From Anaerolineae bacterium (lineage in GTDB: Bacteria; Chloroflexota; Anaerolineae; B4-G1; DUEL01): a stretch of 64,000 nt of DNA. A model generated the notes under the pieces. That model made no database searches, was not told the DNA's origin, and worked only from the letters and a program-made list of their open reading frames with translations. Positions 15,043 to 22,525 of this stretch are shown here, one piece after another (position 1 is the first letter of the stretch; every line of letters begins with the position of its first letter). Position numbers and translations under genes: made by a program. Where the stretch lies: assembly GCA_025060135.1 (NCBI GenBank), contig JANXCY010000011.1, forward strand, positions 1-64,000. The letters run 5' to 3'.

Positions 15043-17340
15043 TCAACCGGGAATCTGCCCGGCCTGGAGTTGTTCCAGCAACTGGCGATAGGCCTCCGCG
15101 TTGGGTGGATTGAGCCGCAGGATCACCTGAATGGTCGAGATGGCGTCCTGGACTTTCCCGGCCTGCAGTTGCAGGTCGCCCAGGATGTCCAGTTCGCGTA
15201 GGGCATCTTCCTTTCGTCCCACATTCAGATACAGTTGAGCCAGACGGGCTCGCAGGGGAATCGCCTCGGGATTCTCCCGAACCCGTTCCTCTAAAATCAC
15301 GATGCCCTTCTGGGCCCTGTCCGTGCGCACGTAGTGTTGCAGCAGGCCATCCAGTTCCGCCAGTGCTCGGTCCGGTCGTCCCAGCCGCTCGTAAAGGCCC
15401 ATTAGGGTCAGGCGGGCTTTTTCGTCGTCGGGGGCCAGGTCGCGAATCCGTTCGTAGATCGCGATGGCCCGCCGCCATTCCACTCGTTGCATATCTATAT
15501 CCCCGATCCGGTGAAGGAACTTCACCTCCCATCGGCGCTCGGGGCTTCCCCGGGGGGCCAGCCGGAGGGCCTCGGTGTACTTTTCCCGCGCCTGATCCAG
15601 TTGGGCCATCTGGTAGTAGGCGTCTCCCAGGGCCAGGTAATGCTCCAGTGCGCGGTCAATCTCCCCCAGGCTGACCAGGAGGTCAATCAATTTGAGGCGG
15701 GCAGTGATGTTCATCGGCGCCAGGCGCAGGGCCCGCTCGTACATGGCTGTTGCCTGAGAGAAGTTGCCCCGGATGCGGTAGGTGTCGGCGACGGCCAGGA
15801 ATTTTTCCACTGCCTGCTCGGTACGCCCCATCGCCACCAGCGTCTCGCCCACCTGGCGGTGGACCGGGAGTAGGAAGGGGGCCCGGGCCACGACGCGAAA
15901 CAGTTCATCCAGCGCGGCGTAGGGATAATCCCGCCGCAGATACTCCTGGGCCAGGCCGATGGATTGGAGTACCTTTTCGGAGCCGGGAACGGTGAGCATT
16001 TCCGCCAGGCTGAGTACCGGTCCCTCACGCGAGAGGAAATCCAGCCGTTCCCGGGCCTGATGGACTTTGTCCTCCCAGCCCTTCTCGCTGAGGAAAGTGA
16101 TCAGCGCGTTGATGAAATCCACCGCTTGCTCTCGTTCTCCGCGCGCGGCGTAGGTGTGGGCCAGTTCGTCGTAAAGGCGGATCAGGTCGTCAGCCTGGTC
16201 CTGCCGGACGGTGCTCAGGTCGACAATTTTCAGCACTTCCAAGAAGTGCGTTAACGCCTCATCCATCCGGCCCAGCGCGCGGTAGCATTCTCCCAGCGCG
16301 AAGAGGCTTCCCAGACGGTACTGGGGGTCGGAGACGGATTGCTGGAATTGGGCAATGGCCCGATCCAGTTGCAGTTTCTGTTGATACAGCAGCCCCAGGT
16401 TGAAATTCACCGCCGGTTCAATGACGCCTCCCCTCAGCACCTCTTCGTAACAGGCGATGGCCTCGTCAATCTCTCCCTGTTTCTGAGCGGCCAGACCCCG
16501 GCTGAGGAGGGCATCCAGTTCCCGCTTGGAGAGGGGGCGCAGGATGAGAGGGCCGGTATGAGGAGGGGTTTCCTCAAAGACCACTTCGGCCAGTTGGGCC
16601 AGGGCGGTCTGCCGCGCGGTCTCCACGGGACTGCCCCCCGCAGCGGGTTCTTCCAGGGGCATGTCCTCCGCCGCCAGCGCTCCCAGCGGCCCTGTCCCCA
16701 CGGGGACCCGTGCGATGCCGTATCGGAGCGCGTCCATCAGCGCCAGAATCTCCGGATGATGGGGGTCCAGTTTCAGGGCATACTGGCAGAGTTCCAGGGC
16801 CTTTTCCCGCTCGCCCTGGTTCCGATAAAGGGTGGCCAAGGCCAGGTATTCGGCGATGGCCTCCCGGTGTTTCCCCTGGCCCAGGTAGACACGCAGCAGA
16901 TTCACATGGGCGGGGATACAGGAGGGGTCGGCGCGGACGGCATCCTTCCAGCGTTCCATCGCCAGATTGGCTGCCTGCTGACGGAGGTAGAGGTCAGCAG
17001 CCTGGAGGTAGGACTGCGCAGCCTCCCCCAGGCGTCCCAGACGCTCCAGCACCTGAGCGACCTGCTCATGGAGGACGGGGTTCTCCCGGGCCAGTTCGGC
17101 GGCGCGCTGGAGGACCGGCAGGGCCTCCTCCGGTCTTCCAGCGTTGGCCAAGGCCAGGCCTAGGCCGCTCAGCGCGTCCGGCTCGTCCGGAAATTCGTCC
17201 AGGGCCTGGCGGTAGGCAGCAATGGCCTCTTCCCAGCGTCGCTCCCAGGCCCGGGTCGCTCCCCGTCGGAGGGCCTCTTCGTAAACCGCACGGTTTCTGA
17301 CCATAGGTAATGCACTGGTAGAAGGCGGCAGAGCCGCCAT
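15043..17340 (-). CDS. Large TPR-repeat protein
   Basis: The 765-residue soluble protein is made almost entirely of tetratricopeptide repeats, for example AIAAYRQALDEFPDEPDALSGLG, written here in part as AIAAYRQALDEFPDEP, and AIYERIRDLAPDDEKARLTL later. A Gly/Glu-rich linker (about 225-255) splits two TPR blocks. TPR superhelices are protein-interaction scaffolds; no enzyme domain is present. It starts three bases after the stop codon of the PLP enzyme upstream, so the two are likely coupled. An alternative start is the ATG at 17304. No partner can be named. Confidence 0.85.
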   Translation of the reverse strand: MAALPPSTSALPMVRNRAVYEEALRRGATRAWERRWEEAIAAYRQALDEFPDEPDALSGLGLALANAGRPEEALPVLQRAAELARENPVLHEQVAQVLERLGRLGEAAQSYLQAADLYLRQQAANLAMERWKDAVRADPSCIPAHVNLLRVYLGQGKHREAIAEYLALATLYRNQGEREKALELCQYALKLDPHHPEILALMDALRYGIARVPVGTGPLGALAAEDMPLEEPAAGGSPVETARQTALAQLAEVVFEETPPHTGPLILRPLSKRELDALLSRGLAAQKQGEIDEAIACYEEVLRGGVIEPAVNFNLGLLYQQKLQLDRAIAQFQQSVSDPQYRLGSLFALGECYRALGRMDEALTHFLEVLKIVDLSTVRQDQADDLIRLYDELAHTYAARGEREQAVDFINALITFLSEKGWEDKVHQARERLDFLSREGPVLSLAEMLTVPGSEKVLQSIGLAQEYLRRDYPYAALDELFRVVARAPFLLPVHRQVGETLVAMGRTEQAVEKFLAVADTYRIRGNFSQATAMYERALRLAPMNITARLKLIDLLVSLGEIDRALEHYLALGDAYYQMAQLDQAREKYTEALRLAPRGSPERRWEVKFLHRIGDIDMQRVEWRRAIAIYERIRDLAPDDEKARLTLMGLYERLGRPDRALAELDGLLQHYVRTDRAQKGIVILEERVRENPEAIPLRARLAQLYLNVGRKEDALRELDILGDLQLQAGKVQDAISTIQVILRLNPPNAEAYRQLLEQLQAGQIPG

Positions 17341-17343
17341 GGC

Positions 17344-18804
17344 TTATATCAGCCCTACCCGGGCGTTGAACTCTTCAATCCGCGCGTCAATCTCCGCCAC
17401 CTGTTGCTGGATTCTCGTCCAGTAGTCCCGGTCGAACCATTGGGCCTGGAGTTCTTCGGCCGTCTTGCCCTGTTGTTCCACCCAGGTGAAGTACTTCAGG
17501 TTGTGAATGCGACGGCGATCCCAGTAACCCAGTTCGGCCATAAAATCCACGGTGCTCCCCAGCAGGTAGCGACTGTAATCCGCCGCCGCGTCCCGTTCGG
17601 TGTACTCCCCCCGCTCCTGACGCAGTTCTGCCAGGCGGCTCCCGTACAGTTCCATAGAGTCGGTCAGGACGGTGAGCACCACGTCGCTTTCGTCCAGTTC
17701 GTACCATCGGGCGAATTTGATGCAGGAAAGGAGGTTGGCGATGCCGGAGATGCCCAGCAGGTCCAGCCGCTCCACCAGTCCCTCCGGCACACCCTGCCGC
17801 ATCAGGTACGCCCGCCCGGCCGGTTCGTTGAAGAGGCGCACCAGGGCCATACAGGCCGCGTCGTCGATGGCCATCACCAGGTCGGTGTTCTGGACGTTGT
17901 GAATCCAGGGCACATGTTTGTCGCCGATGCCCTCAATGCGGTGGCCCCCGAAGCCGTTCATCAGGAGGGTGGGGCATTGCAGCGCCTCGCTGGCGGCAAC
18001 CTTGCTGGTGGGGAAGACCTGCTTGAGATAGTCGCCACAGGCGATGGTGCCCGCCGAGCCGGTGGTCAGGACGACGCCCCGATAGGTGTCCTTCGGCCCC
18101 ATGACCCGGGCCAGTACCTCCTCCATCGCGTGGCCGGTTACTGCGTAGTGCCAGAGGTAGTTACCGAATTCCTCAAACTGGTTGAAGATAAACACGTCCG
18201 GACGGGTTCGGCGCAGTTCCCAGCATTTATCAAAAATCTCCTTGACGTTGCTTTCGCAGCCCGGGGTAGCGATGACCTCCCCGGCCAGGCGGGAAAGCCA
18301 CTCAAACCGTTCTCGGCTCATCCCCTCGGGCAGGATGGCGATGGATTCGCAGCCCAGCAACGCGGAATTGTACGCTCCCCCCCGGCAGAAGTTGCCGGTG
18401 GACGGCCAGACGGCTTTATGGTACGTGGGATCAAACTGCCCGGTTACCAGCCGGGGGACCAGGCAACCGAAGGTCGCACCCACTTTATGGGAGCCGGTAG
18501 GAAACCACTTCCCCACCAAGGCTATGATGCGGGCCGGAACACCGGTGAGCGCTGGCGGGAATTCCAGCACGTTCACATCCCCGAACCCGCCACCAAAGGG
18601 AACCGGCTCGTTCTTCCAGGTAATGCGGAACAGGTTCAGGGGGTTCACGTCCCAAAGACCGACTTCCCGCAGACGGGCGCGAAGGGCTTCCGGGATACGG
18701 CTGGGGTCCCGCATCTGCGCAAAGGTAGGGATGATGATGCCCCGTTCTCGGGCCCGCCGGATGGCCCGTTCCCGTCCGGCTTCATGGATGGTCAGGTCTA
18801 TCAT
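17344..18804 (-). CDS. PLP-dependent fold-type II enzyme (TrpB/cysteine-synthase-like)
   Basis: The 486-residue protein has the fold-type II lysine motif PTGSHKVGA (Lys107 for PLP), a phosphate-binding glycine stretch TTGSAGTIACGD, and SASEALQCPTLL-like loops. It differs from TrpB (about 400 aa) and CysK (about 310 aa) by its long N-terminal and C-terminal extensions (LGYWDRRRIHNLKYFTWVEQQGK). It likely performs a beta-replacement or deaminating reaction on an amino acid, but the substrate is unknown. A near-consensus promoter lies 51 bp upstream (18855-18882). The TPR gene follows after three bases. Confidence 0.82.
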   Translation of the reverse strand: MIDLTIHEAGRERAIRRARERGIIIPTFAQMRDPSRIPEALRARLREVGLWDVNPLNLFRITWKNEPVPFGGGFGDVNVLEFPPALTGVPARIIALVGKWFPTGSHKVGATFGCLVPRLVTGQFDPTYHKAVWPSTGNFCRGGAYNSALLGCESIAILPEGMSRERFEWLSRLAGEVIATPGCESNVKEIFDKCWELRRTRPDVFIFNQFEEFGNYLWHYAVTGHAMEEVLARVMGPKDTYRGVVLTTGSAGTIACGDYLKQVFPTSKVAASEALQCPTLLMNGFGGHRIEGIGDKHVPWIHNVQNTDLVMAIDDAACMALVRLFNEPAGRAYLMRQGVPEGLVERLDLLGISGIANLLSCIKFARWYELDESDVVLTVLTDSMELYGSRLAELRQERGEYTERDAAADYSRYLLGSTVDFMAELGYWDRRRIHNLKYFTWVEQQGKTAEELQAQWFDRDYWTRIQQQVAEIDARIEEFNARVGLI

Positions 18805-18854
18805 CGCAGAAGGCTCCTTCGGGCCAACGAGCCCTTCCAGGGGGTTTGACCGTC

Positions 18855-18882
18855 ATTATAACGACAAGTGGGTAACTGTCAA
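18855..18882 (-). promoter_or_regulatory. Promoter of the PLP enzyme-TPR operon
   Basis: On the minus strand TTGACA (18877-18882), 16 bp, TATAAT (18855-18860): both hexamers are perfect. Confidence 0.85.
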
Positions 18883-18900
18883 CTTTCCGCGTTCCCTTGG

Positions 18901-19120
18901 GTGTGTCCCAATTTTGTCCGGTGTCGATCAGCCGCTGCGGGGCGCCGATACAGTCTCTTTTGCCTGGGCCTTCGGCCAGGGGGCTCCCCTTCGTTCGCAA
19001 CCAGGTCGGCCTTCGCCGACTCGCTGTTGGGTGTCCGCGAAGGCGGACGCGGGGCACTCCGTGCCCAGGGAAGGCGGATTTCCCATCCGCGCCTCTGGCC
19101 AGGACGATTCCGATAGTAAT
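18901..19120. repeat. GC-rich dispersed element, copy at 18.9 kb
   Basis: It begins with the 51-bp end shared with 1912-1962 (inverted), then carries TGCCTGGGCCTTCGGCC, TTCGTTCGCAACCAGGTCGG and GCCCAGGGAAGGCGGATTTCC in the same order as at 51930-52330 and 5309-5748. It is shorter than those copies. The gap 18883-19146 holds no gene. Confidence 0.75.
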
Positions 19121-19146
19121 GGGACGCACCCCGTTCCGTCCAGGTT

Positions 19147-20916
19147 CTATTGTCCGTTGGCCTCAGTCCCCATAAAGAACCGTACGATTGCTTGCCGCAG
19201 GAAGTTCTCCTCCAACCTTCCCAGCGGCGAGGGGGTCTCCAGGATGCGGCGGGGAATGCGCAACTGGGCCGGGTCAAACCCCTCACGGGTCTTGAAGGCG
19301 TGCTTGCGAGTCAGCGTCTCCGCGCCAATCCGGGCCAGGTCGTCGGCAGAGCGGAGTATGCCCGCCACCGCCAGCGCCCGCTGGACGATCTCCGGTGTGT
19401 AGACCCCGCGCGCGAAGAAGCAGACGACCAGGCTCGCCAGCACCTGGCGCCAGCGCTCCTCCTCCAGTAATGTCTCCGCCACGCCCTCCGGTGTCAATGC
19501 TTCCCCTTTCGCCGCCGCGCGCTGGTCCAGGCTGTATCCGGCGCTATCCAGGTGGCTGTGCCGCGCACCGGTCAGATAGGTCAGATGGCAGGCTGGGCCG
19601 GTGTGGTAACCGGGCATCTCGTTGCCGCCGAAGGCCAGCGCAAAGTCGGCACCGCCGTAGAGCGACGCGGCATGCTCCACCCCCCGCCCCAGGGCCTGGT
19701 AGAAATCGTTGGGCGGGTCCACAATGCGCCCCACCGCCCGGATGTAGGTCTCCCAGTCCCCCCAGGTTAGGGTCAGGCCGTCCGTCTCCTTCAGCGAAAT
19801 CAGTCCCCGCTCCATGGCCTCTGTCGCCCAGGCCAGGACGACGCCCGCGCTCATCACGTCCAGCCCCACCGCCTCCACTTCATCCAGCACCTGCAACATT
19901 CCCGCGACGTCGGCAATCCCCAACATGGAGCCGACGGCGTAGATGGGTTCGTGGTCGTAGCCGACCATGACCGTCTTGTAGAAGTACGGGTCGTTGGGAT
20001 AGGGGATGCGCAGCGCGGCCAGGTGGATGCAGGCGACAGGGCAGTGCGCGCAGGCCACCCGGCGGCCCAGGTAGTTCCGGGCCAGGTTCTCCCCGGAGAT
20101 GGCCTCCGCCCCCTCAAACCGGCCCGATCGGAGGTTGCGGGTGGGGAGCGCGCCGATGGCGTCCAGCGGGAGGACGTTCATGGCGGTCCCCAGTTCGTGG
20201 TACTTTTGCATCAGGGGGGAGTCGGTCGCGGCCTGGAAGATCGCGTCGTAGGCCTCCCGGTAGGCTCTCCGGTCGGCGACAGGGAGCGCGCGCCGCCCGG
20301 AGACGACCAGCGCCTTTAACTTTTTGCTCCCGAAGACGGCGCCCAGGCCCAGCCGCCCGAAGTGGCGATAGGTCTCGGTAACCACGCAGGCGTAGGTAAC
20401 GCCCCGCTCCCCGGCCCGCCCGATGCGCATGATGGTGCGGACTCCCGCCCCGCGCTCCCGCTCACGGATGACCCGCCCGACGGTTGCGCTGGAGCGTAGT
20501 CCCCACAGGGCCGAAGCGTCCCGGAAATAGACGCTATCGTCCTCCACGACGACGTAGACGGGGGTGGGACTGGCGCCCCGGAGGATTATCGCGCCGTACC
20601 CGGCCATACGGATAGCGACGGCGGAGCGGCCTCCGGCGTGGCTCTCGCCCAGGTTGCCAGTGTGGGGGGACTGGAACATCGCCACCGTCTTGGAGGCCAT
20701 CGGGAAAAGCCCCACCAGCGGCCCGACGGCCAGGATGACGGGGTTCTCCGGTCCCAACGGGTCGGCGCCGGGCGGGCATTCCTCCTCCAGCAGGCGAATG
20801 GCGACGCCCGCGCCGCCCAGGCCGTCCTCAAAGAGGTCAGGGCGTTCCGCCACCCAGAAGCGGCGACGGGAGAGGTCAATGTAGAGAATCCGAGGGAGGG
20901 GGTCATGGGGGAGCAT
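19147..20916 (-). CDS. Aldehyde:ferredoxin oxidoreductase (tungsten-type)
   Basis: The 589-residue enzyme belongs to the AOR family, which oxidises aldehydes to acids with a tungsten- or molybdenum-bispyranopterin and one [4Fe-4S] cluster. It has the N-terminal RILYIDLSRR, GGRSAVAIRMAGYGAI and GRLGLGAVFGSKKLKAL pterin-contact motifs, and the cluster motif CAHCPVAC (289-296). The fourth cysteine is probably in VVCFFARGVYTPE. Length matches the family. Its start overlaps the end of the 16-Cys ferredoxin by 14 bp, so the two form an operon and very likely a complex. The aldehyde cannot be named. Confidence 0.92.
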   Translation of the reverse strand: MLPHDPLPRILYIDLSRRRFWVAERPDLFEDGLGGAGVAIRLLEEECPPGADPLGPENPVILAVGPLVGLFPMASKTVAMFQSPHTGNLGESHAGGRSAVAIRMAGYGAIILRGASPTPVYVVVEDDSVYFRDASALWGLRSSATVGRVIRERERGAGVRTIMRIGRAGERGVTYACVVTETYRHFGRLGLGAVFGSKKLKALVVSGRRALPVADRRAYREAYDAIFQAATDSPLMQKYHELGTAMNVLPLDAIGALPTRNLRSGRFEGAEAISGENLARNYLGRRVACAHCPVACIHLAALRIPYPNDPYFYKTVMVGYDHEPIYAVGSMLGIADVAGMLQVLDEVEAVGLDVMSAGVVLAWATEAMERGLISLKETDGLTLTWGDWETYIRAVGRIVDPPNDFYQALGRGVEHAASLYGGADFALAFGGNEMPGYHTGPACHLTYLTGARHSHLDSAGYSLDQRAAAKGEALTPEGVAETLLEEERWRQVLASLVVCFFARGVYTPEIVQRALAVAGILRSADDLARIGAETLTRKHAFKTREGFDPAQLRIPRRILETPSPLGRLEENFLRQAIVRFFMGTEANGQ

Positions 20917-21385
20917 GGGGGGCCTCCTTCCTCACCCCACCCCCGGCGGCTTCGCCGTCCCTCCCTCTAATGGAGGGGGGAGGGGTGAGGTCTTCCAGCG
21001 CCAGGACTTCATAGGGGCAGTAGCGGGCGCAGTAGCCGCAGTAGACGCAAATCTGGGGCTTGTTCTGGGCCCGGTCCCAGAAGACGGCGCCGAAGGGGCA
21101 GGCTTCGGCGCAGTTGCCACAGCCGATGCAGAGGTCAGCCCGCAGGCGAACCCCGCCCGGGGGCCGGAGGAGCAGAGCATCGGTGGGGCAGACCCGCGCG
21201 CAGGGCGGGTCGGGGCATGCCCGGCAGACCACGACGACGAAGCCGCGCCGGATGCCCCCGGCGGAGCGGACGCCGATGCAGGCACCCGCCAGGCCGCCCT
21301 CTCCCAACCGGCGCGCGCAGGCGAACATGCAGGATTGACAGCCGACACAGCGGTCAACATCTATGACGGAGAGGCGCTTTGCCAT
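20903..21385 (-). CDS. Four-cluster ferredoxin subunit of the aldehyde oxidoreductase
   Basis: The 160-residue protein contains four cysteine quartets: CVGCQSCMFAC, CRACPDPPCARVC, CIGCGNCAEAC and CVYCGYCARYC, enough for four [4Fe-4S] clusters. It resembles the HycB/DmsB electron-transfer type and the AorA polyferredoxin partner known from Aromatoleum-type AOR complexes. It overlaps the oxidoreductase gene and should carry electrons from the active site to a downstream acceptor. A third FAD/NADH subunit like AorC is not present next to it. The last 25 residues are Gly/Pro-rich and low in conservation. Confidence 0.88.
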   Translation of the reverse strand: MAKRLSVIDVDRCVGCQSCMFACARRLGEGGLAGACIGVRSAGGIRRGFVVVVCRACPDPPCARVCPTDALLLRPPGGVRLRADLCIGCGNCAEACPFGAVFWDRAQNKPQICVYCGYCARYCPYEVLALEDLTPPPSIRGRDGEAAGGGVRKEAPHAPP

Positions 21386-21390
21386 TTTTC

Positions 21391-21493
21391 ACCGACCACG
21401 GACGATGGATGACGGACCACGGACGATGGAGCACGGACGGACCCCGGACGATGAACCATGGACGACGGACCCCGGACGACGGACAATCACCCT
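21391..21493. repeat. GGACCACGGACGATG heptamer array
   Basis: About 13 degenerate 7-8 bp units (GACCACG, GACGATG, GACCCCG) fill the whole spacer between the ferredoxin start and the end of the secreted-protein gene. It is the longest array of this type in the window. Confidence 0.85.
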
Positions 21494-21499
21494 TGATGG

Positions 21500-22366
21500 C
21501 TACGGGCAACGCCCTTGCCAGAACGCGTGGCAGTCCCGAGGGTCCAGAAAGGGGCCGTTATCGCGGATGGCGACCACGATCTCGTGCCCCCAGGCCCGAC
21601 CGATGGGCTGTCCACCCCGAACAGCGGGCAGGTAGAAACGCCCTTCGGTATGTTTCTGCTGATAGAGGGTCAGCAACGATGGCTCCACGCAGAGTCCCGC
21701 GATGTGGACAGTATAGCCCGCGTTTCCGGGTGGGGGGTAGGAGACTCGATCGTCTCGCGTGTACTTCAGGGTGATTTCCTGCCGGGAAGCGTAGATGACC
21801 AGCGCGTCGCATCCGCCATTGCCACACTCATGGCCGATGGTATAGCCGCTATCGGGGACCCGAATGATGGCGGTCGGCGTCGCTGGAACCCCGATGACCG
21901 AAACCGGGGGCCATGTCCATGGGGTCGGAATCGGCTGATGGTGATCCCAATCCCAGCCATTGGCCTGGTAGGTGTTGAGGATCACGGGCGTCCACGATCC
22001 CTCCAACAGGGTGGTGAACTGAGGGGGAACCTCAGAGCCAGGAGGGTTATAGATCACCAGGCCCTTATGTTGATCCACCGGGTTGTATCCCAGCAGAGTG
22101 AGCCGGTAGTCGGGGTTGTTCTCCGGCGGGGGTTTAGCGGGATCGTACCGGTCAACGACCGAAAGGGCCAGATAACTCACCCCCGGAATCGGCACACAGG
22201 CATTGGGGGCCTTGGAGACCAGGGGCAGATAGACCAGGTGCCCCTGGTCTGCGGGAGAAACGGCGGGAGGGGCGCTCTCCGCAACCGCCGCCCCCGCCGC
22301 TCTCCCAGCCACGACAATCAGCAGACCAACAGCCATAGCAAACAGGGGCTGGAAGAGACGACCCAT
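21500..22366 (-). CDS. Secreted protein of unknown function
   Basis: The 288-residue protein has a Sec signal peptide (hydrophobic 5-27, ending near AGAAVA), then VYLPLVSK, a motif common just after the signal peptide of exported Chloroflexota proteins. The body has six cysteines, including CGNGGCD, and a Trp/Pro-rich centre. No catalytic motif is recognised. The ribosome site is extreme (see 22367-22377), which suggests strong translation. It is bounded by repeats on both sides and has no operon partner. Confidence 0.7.
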   Translation of the reverse strand: MGRLFQPLFAMAVGLLIVVAGRAAGAAVAESAPPAVSPADQGHLVYLPLVSKAPNACVPIPGVSYLALSVVDRYDPAKPPPENNPDYRLTLLGYNPVDQHKGLVIYNPPGSEVPPQFTTLLEGSWTPVILNTYQANGWDWDHHQPIPTPWTWPPVSVIGVPATPTAIIRVPDSGYTIGHECGNGGCDALVIYASRQEITLKYTRDDRVSYPPPGNAGYTVHIAGLCVEPSLLTLYQQKHTEGRFYLPAVRGGQPIGRAWGHEIVVAIRDNGPFLDPRDCHAFWQGRCP

Positions 22367-22377
22367 GGATCACCTCC
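22367..22377 (-). promoter_or_regulatory. Near-maximal Shine-Dalgarno sequence
   Basis: GGAGGTGATCC on the minus strand is the exact complement of the conserved 16S rRNA 3' end (GGATCACCTCC). It directly abuts the ATG of the secreted protein, so spacing is shorter than optimal if all 11 bases pair. Confidence 0.75.
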
Positions 22378-22403
22378 CGATGTTCTCGCCCCCGCCCCCT
22401 GCT

Positions 22404-22520
22404 GGTGGGGAAGACAGGCCTGGCGGCCTGCGCTACGGGTTTTCTAACCGCAGAACACGCGGAGAACGCGGGGAAACTTCTATAAACTCTCTGCGCCCTC
22501 TGGGTTCTCTGCGGCGAATC
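22404..22520. repeat. REP-like unit plus AACCGCAGAACACGCGG hairpin repeat
   Basis: GGCCTGGCGGCCTGCGCTACGG is followed by GCAGAACACGCGGAGAACGC and its inverted counterpart TCTGCGCCCTCTGGGTTCTC. The pair can fold as a long imperfect hairpin just after the SHMT-GcvT stop codon and may act as its terminator. Confidence 0.6.
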
Positions 22521-22525
22521 CCAAT

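Noticed and set aside
17404-18849. A 481-codon open frame opposite the PLP enzyme
   Set aside because: The minus strand encodes a full PLP enzyme with a perfect promoter; this is its shadow.
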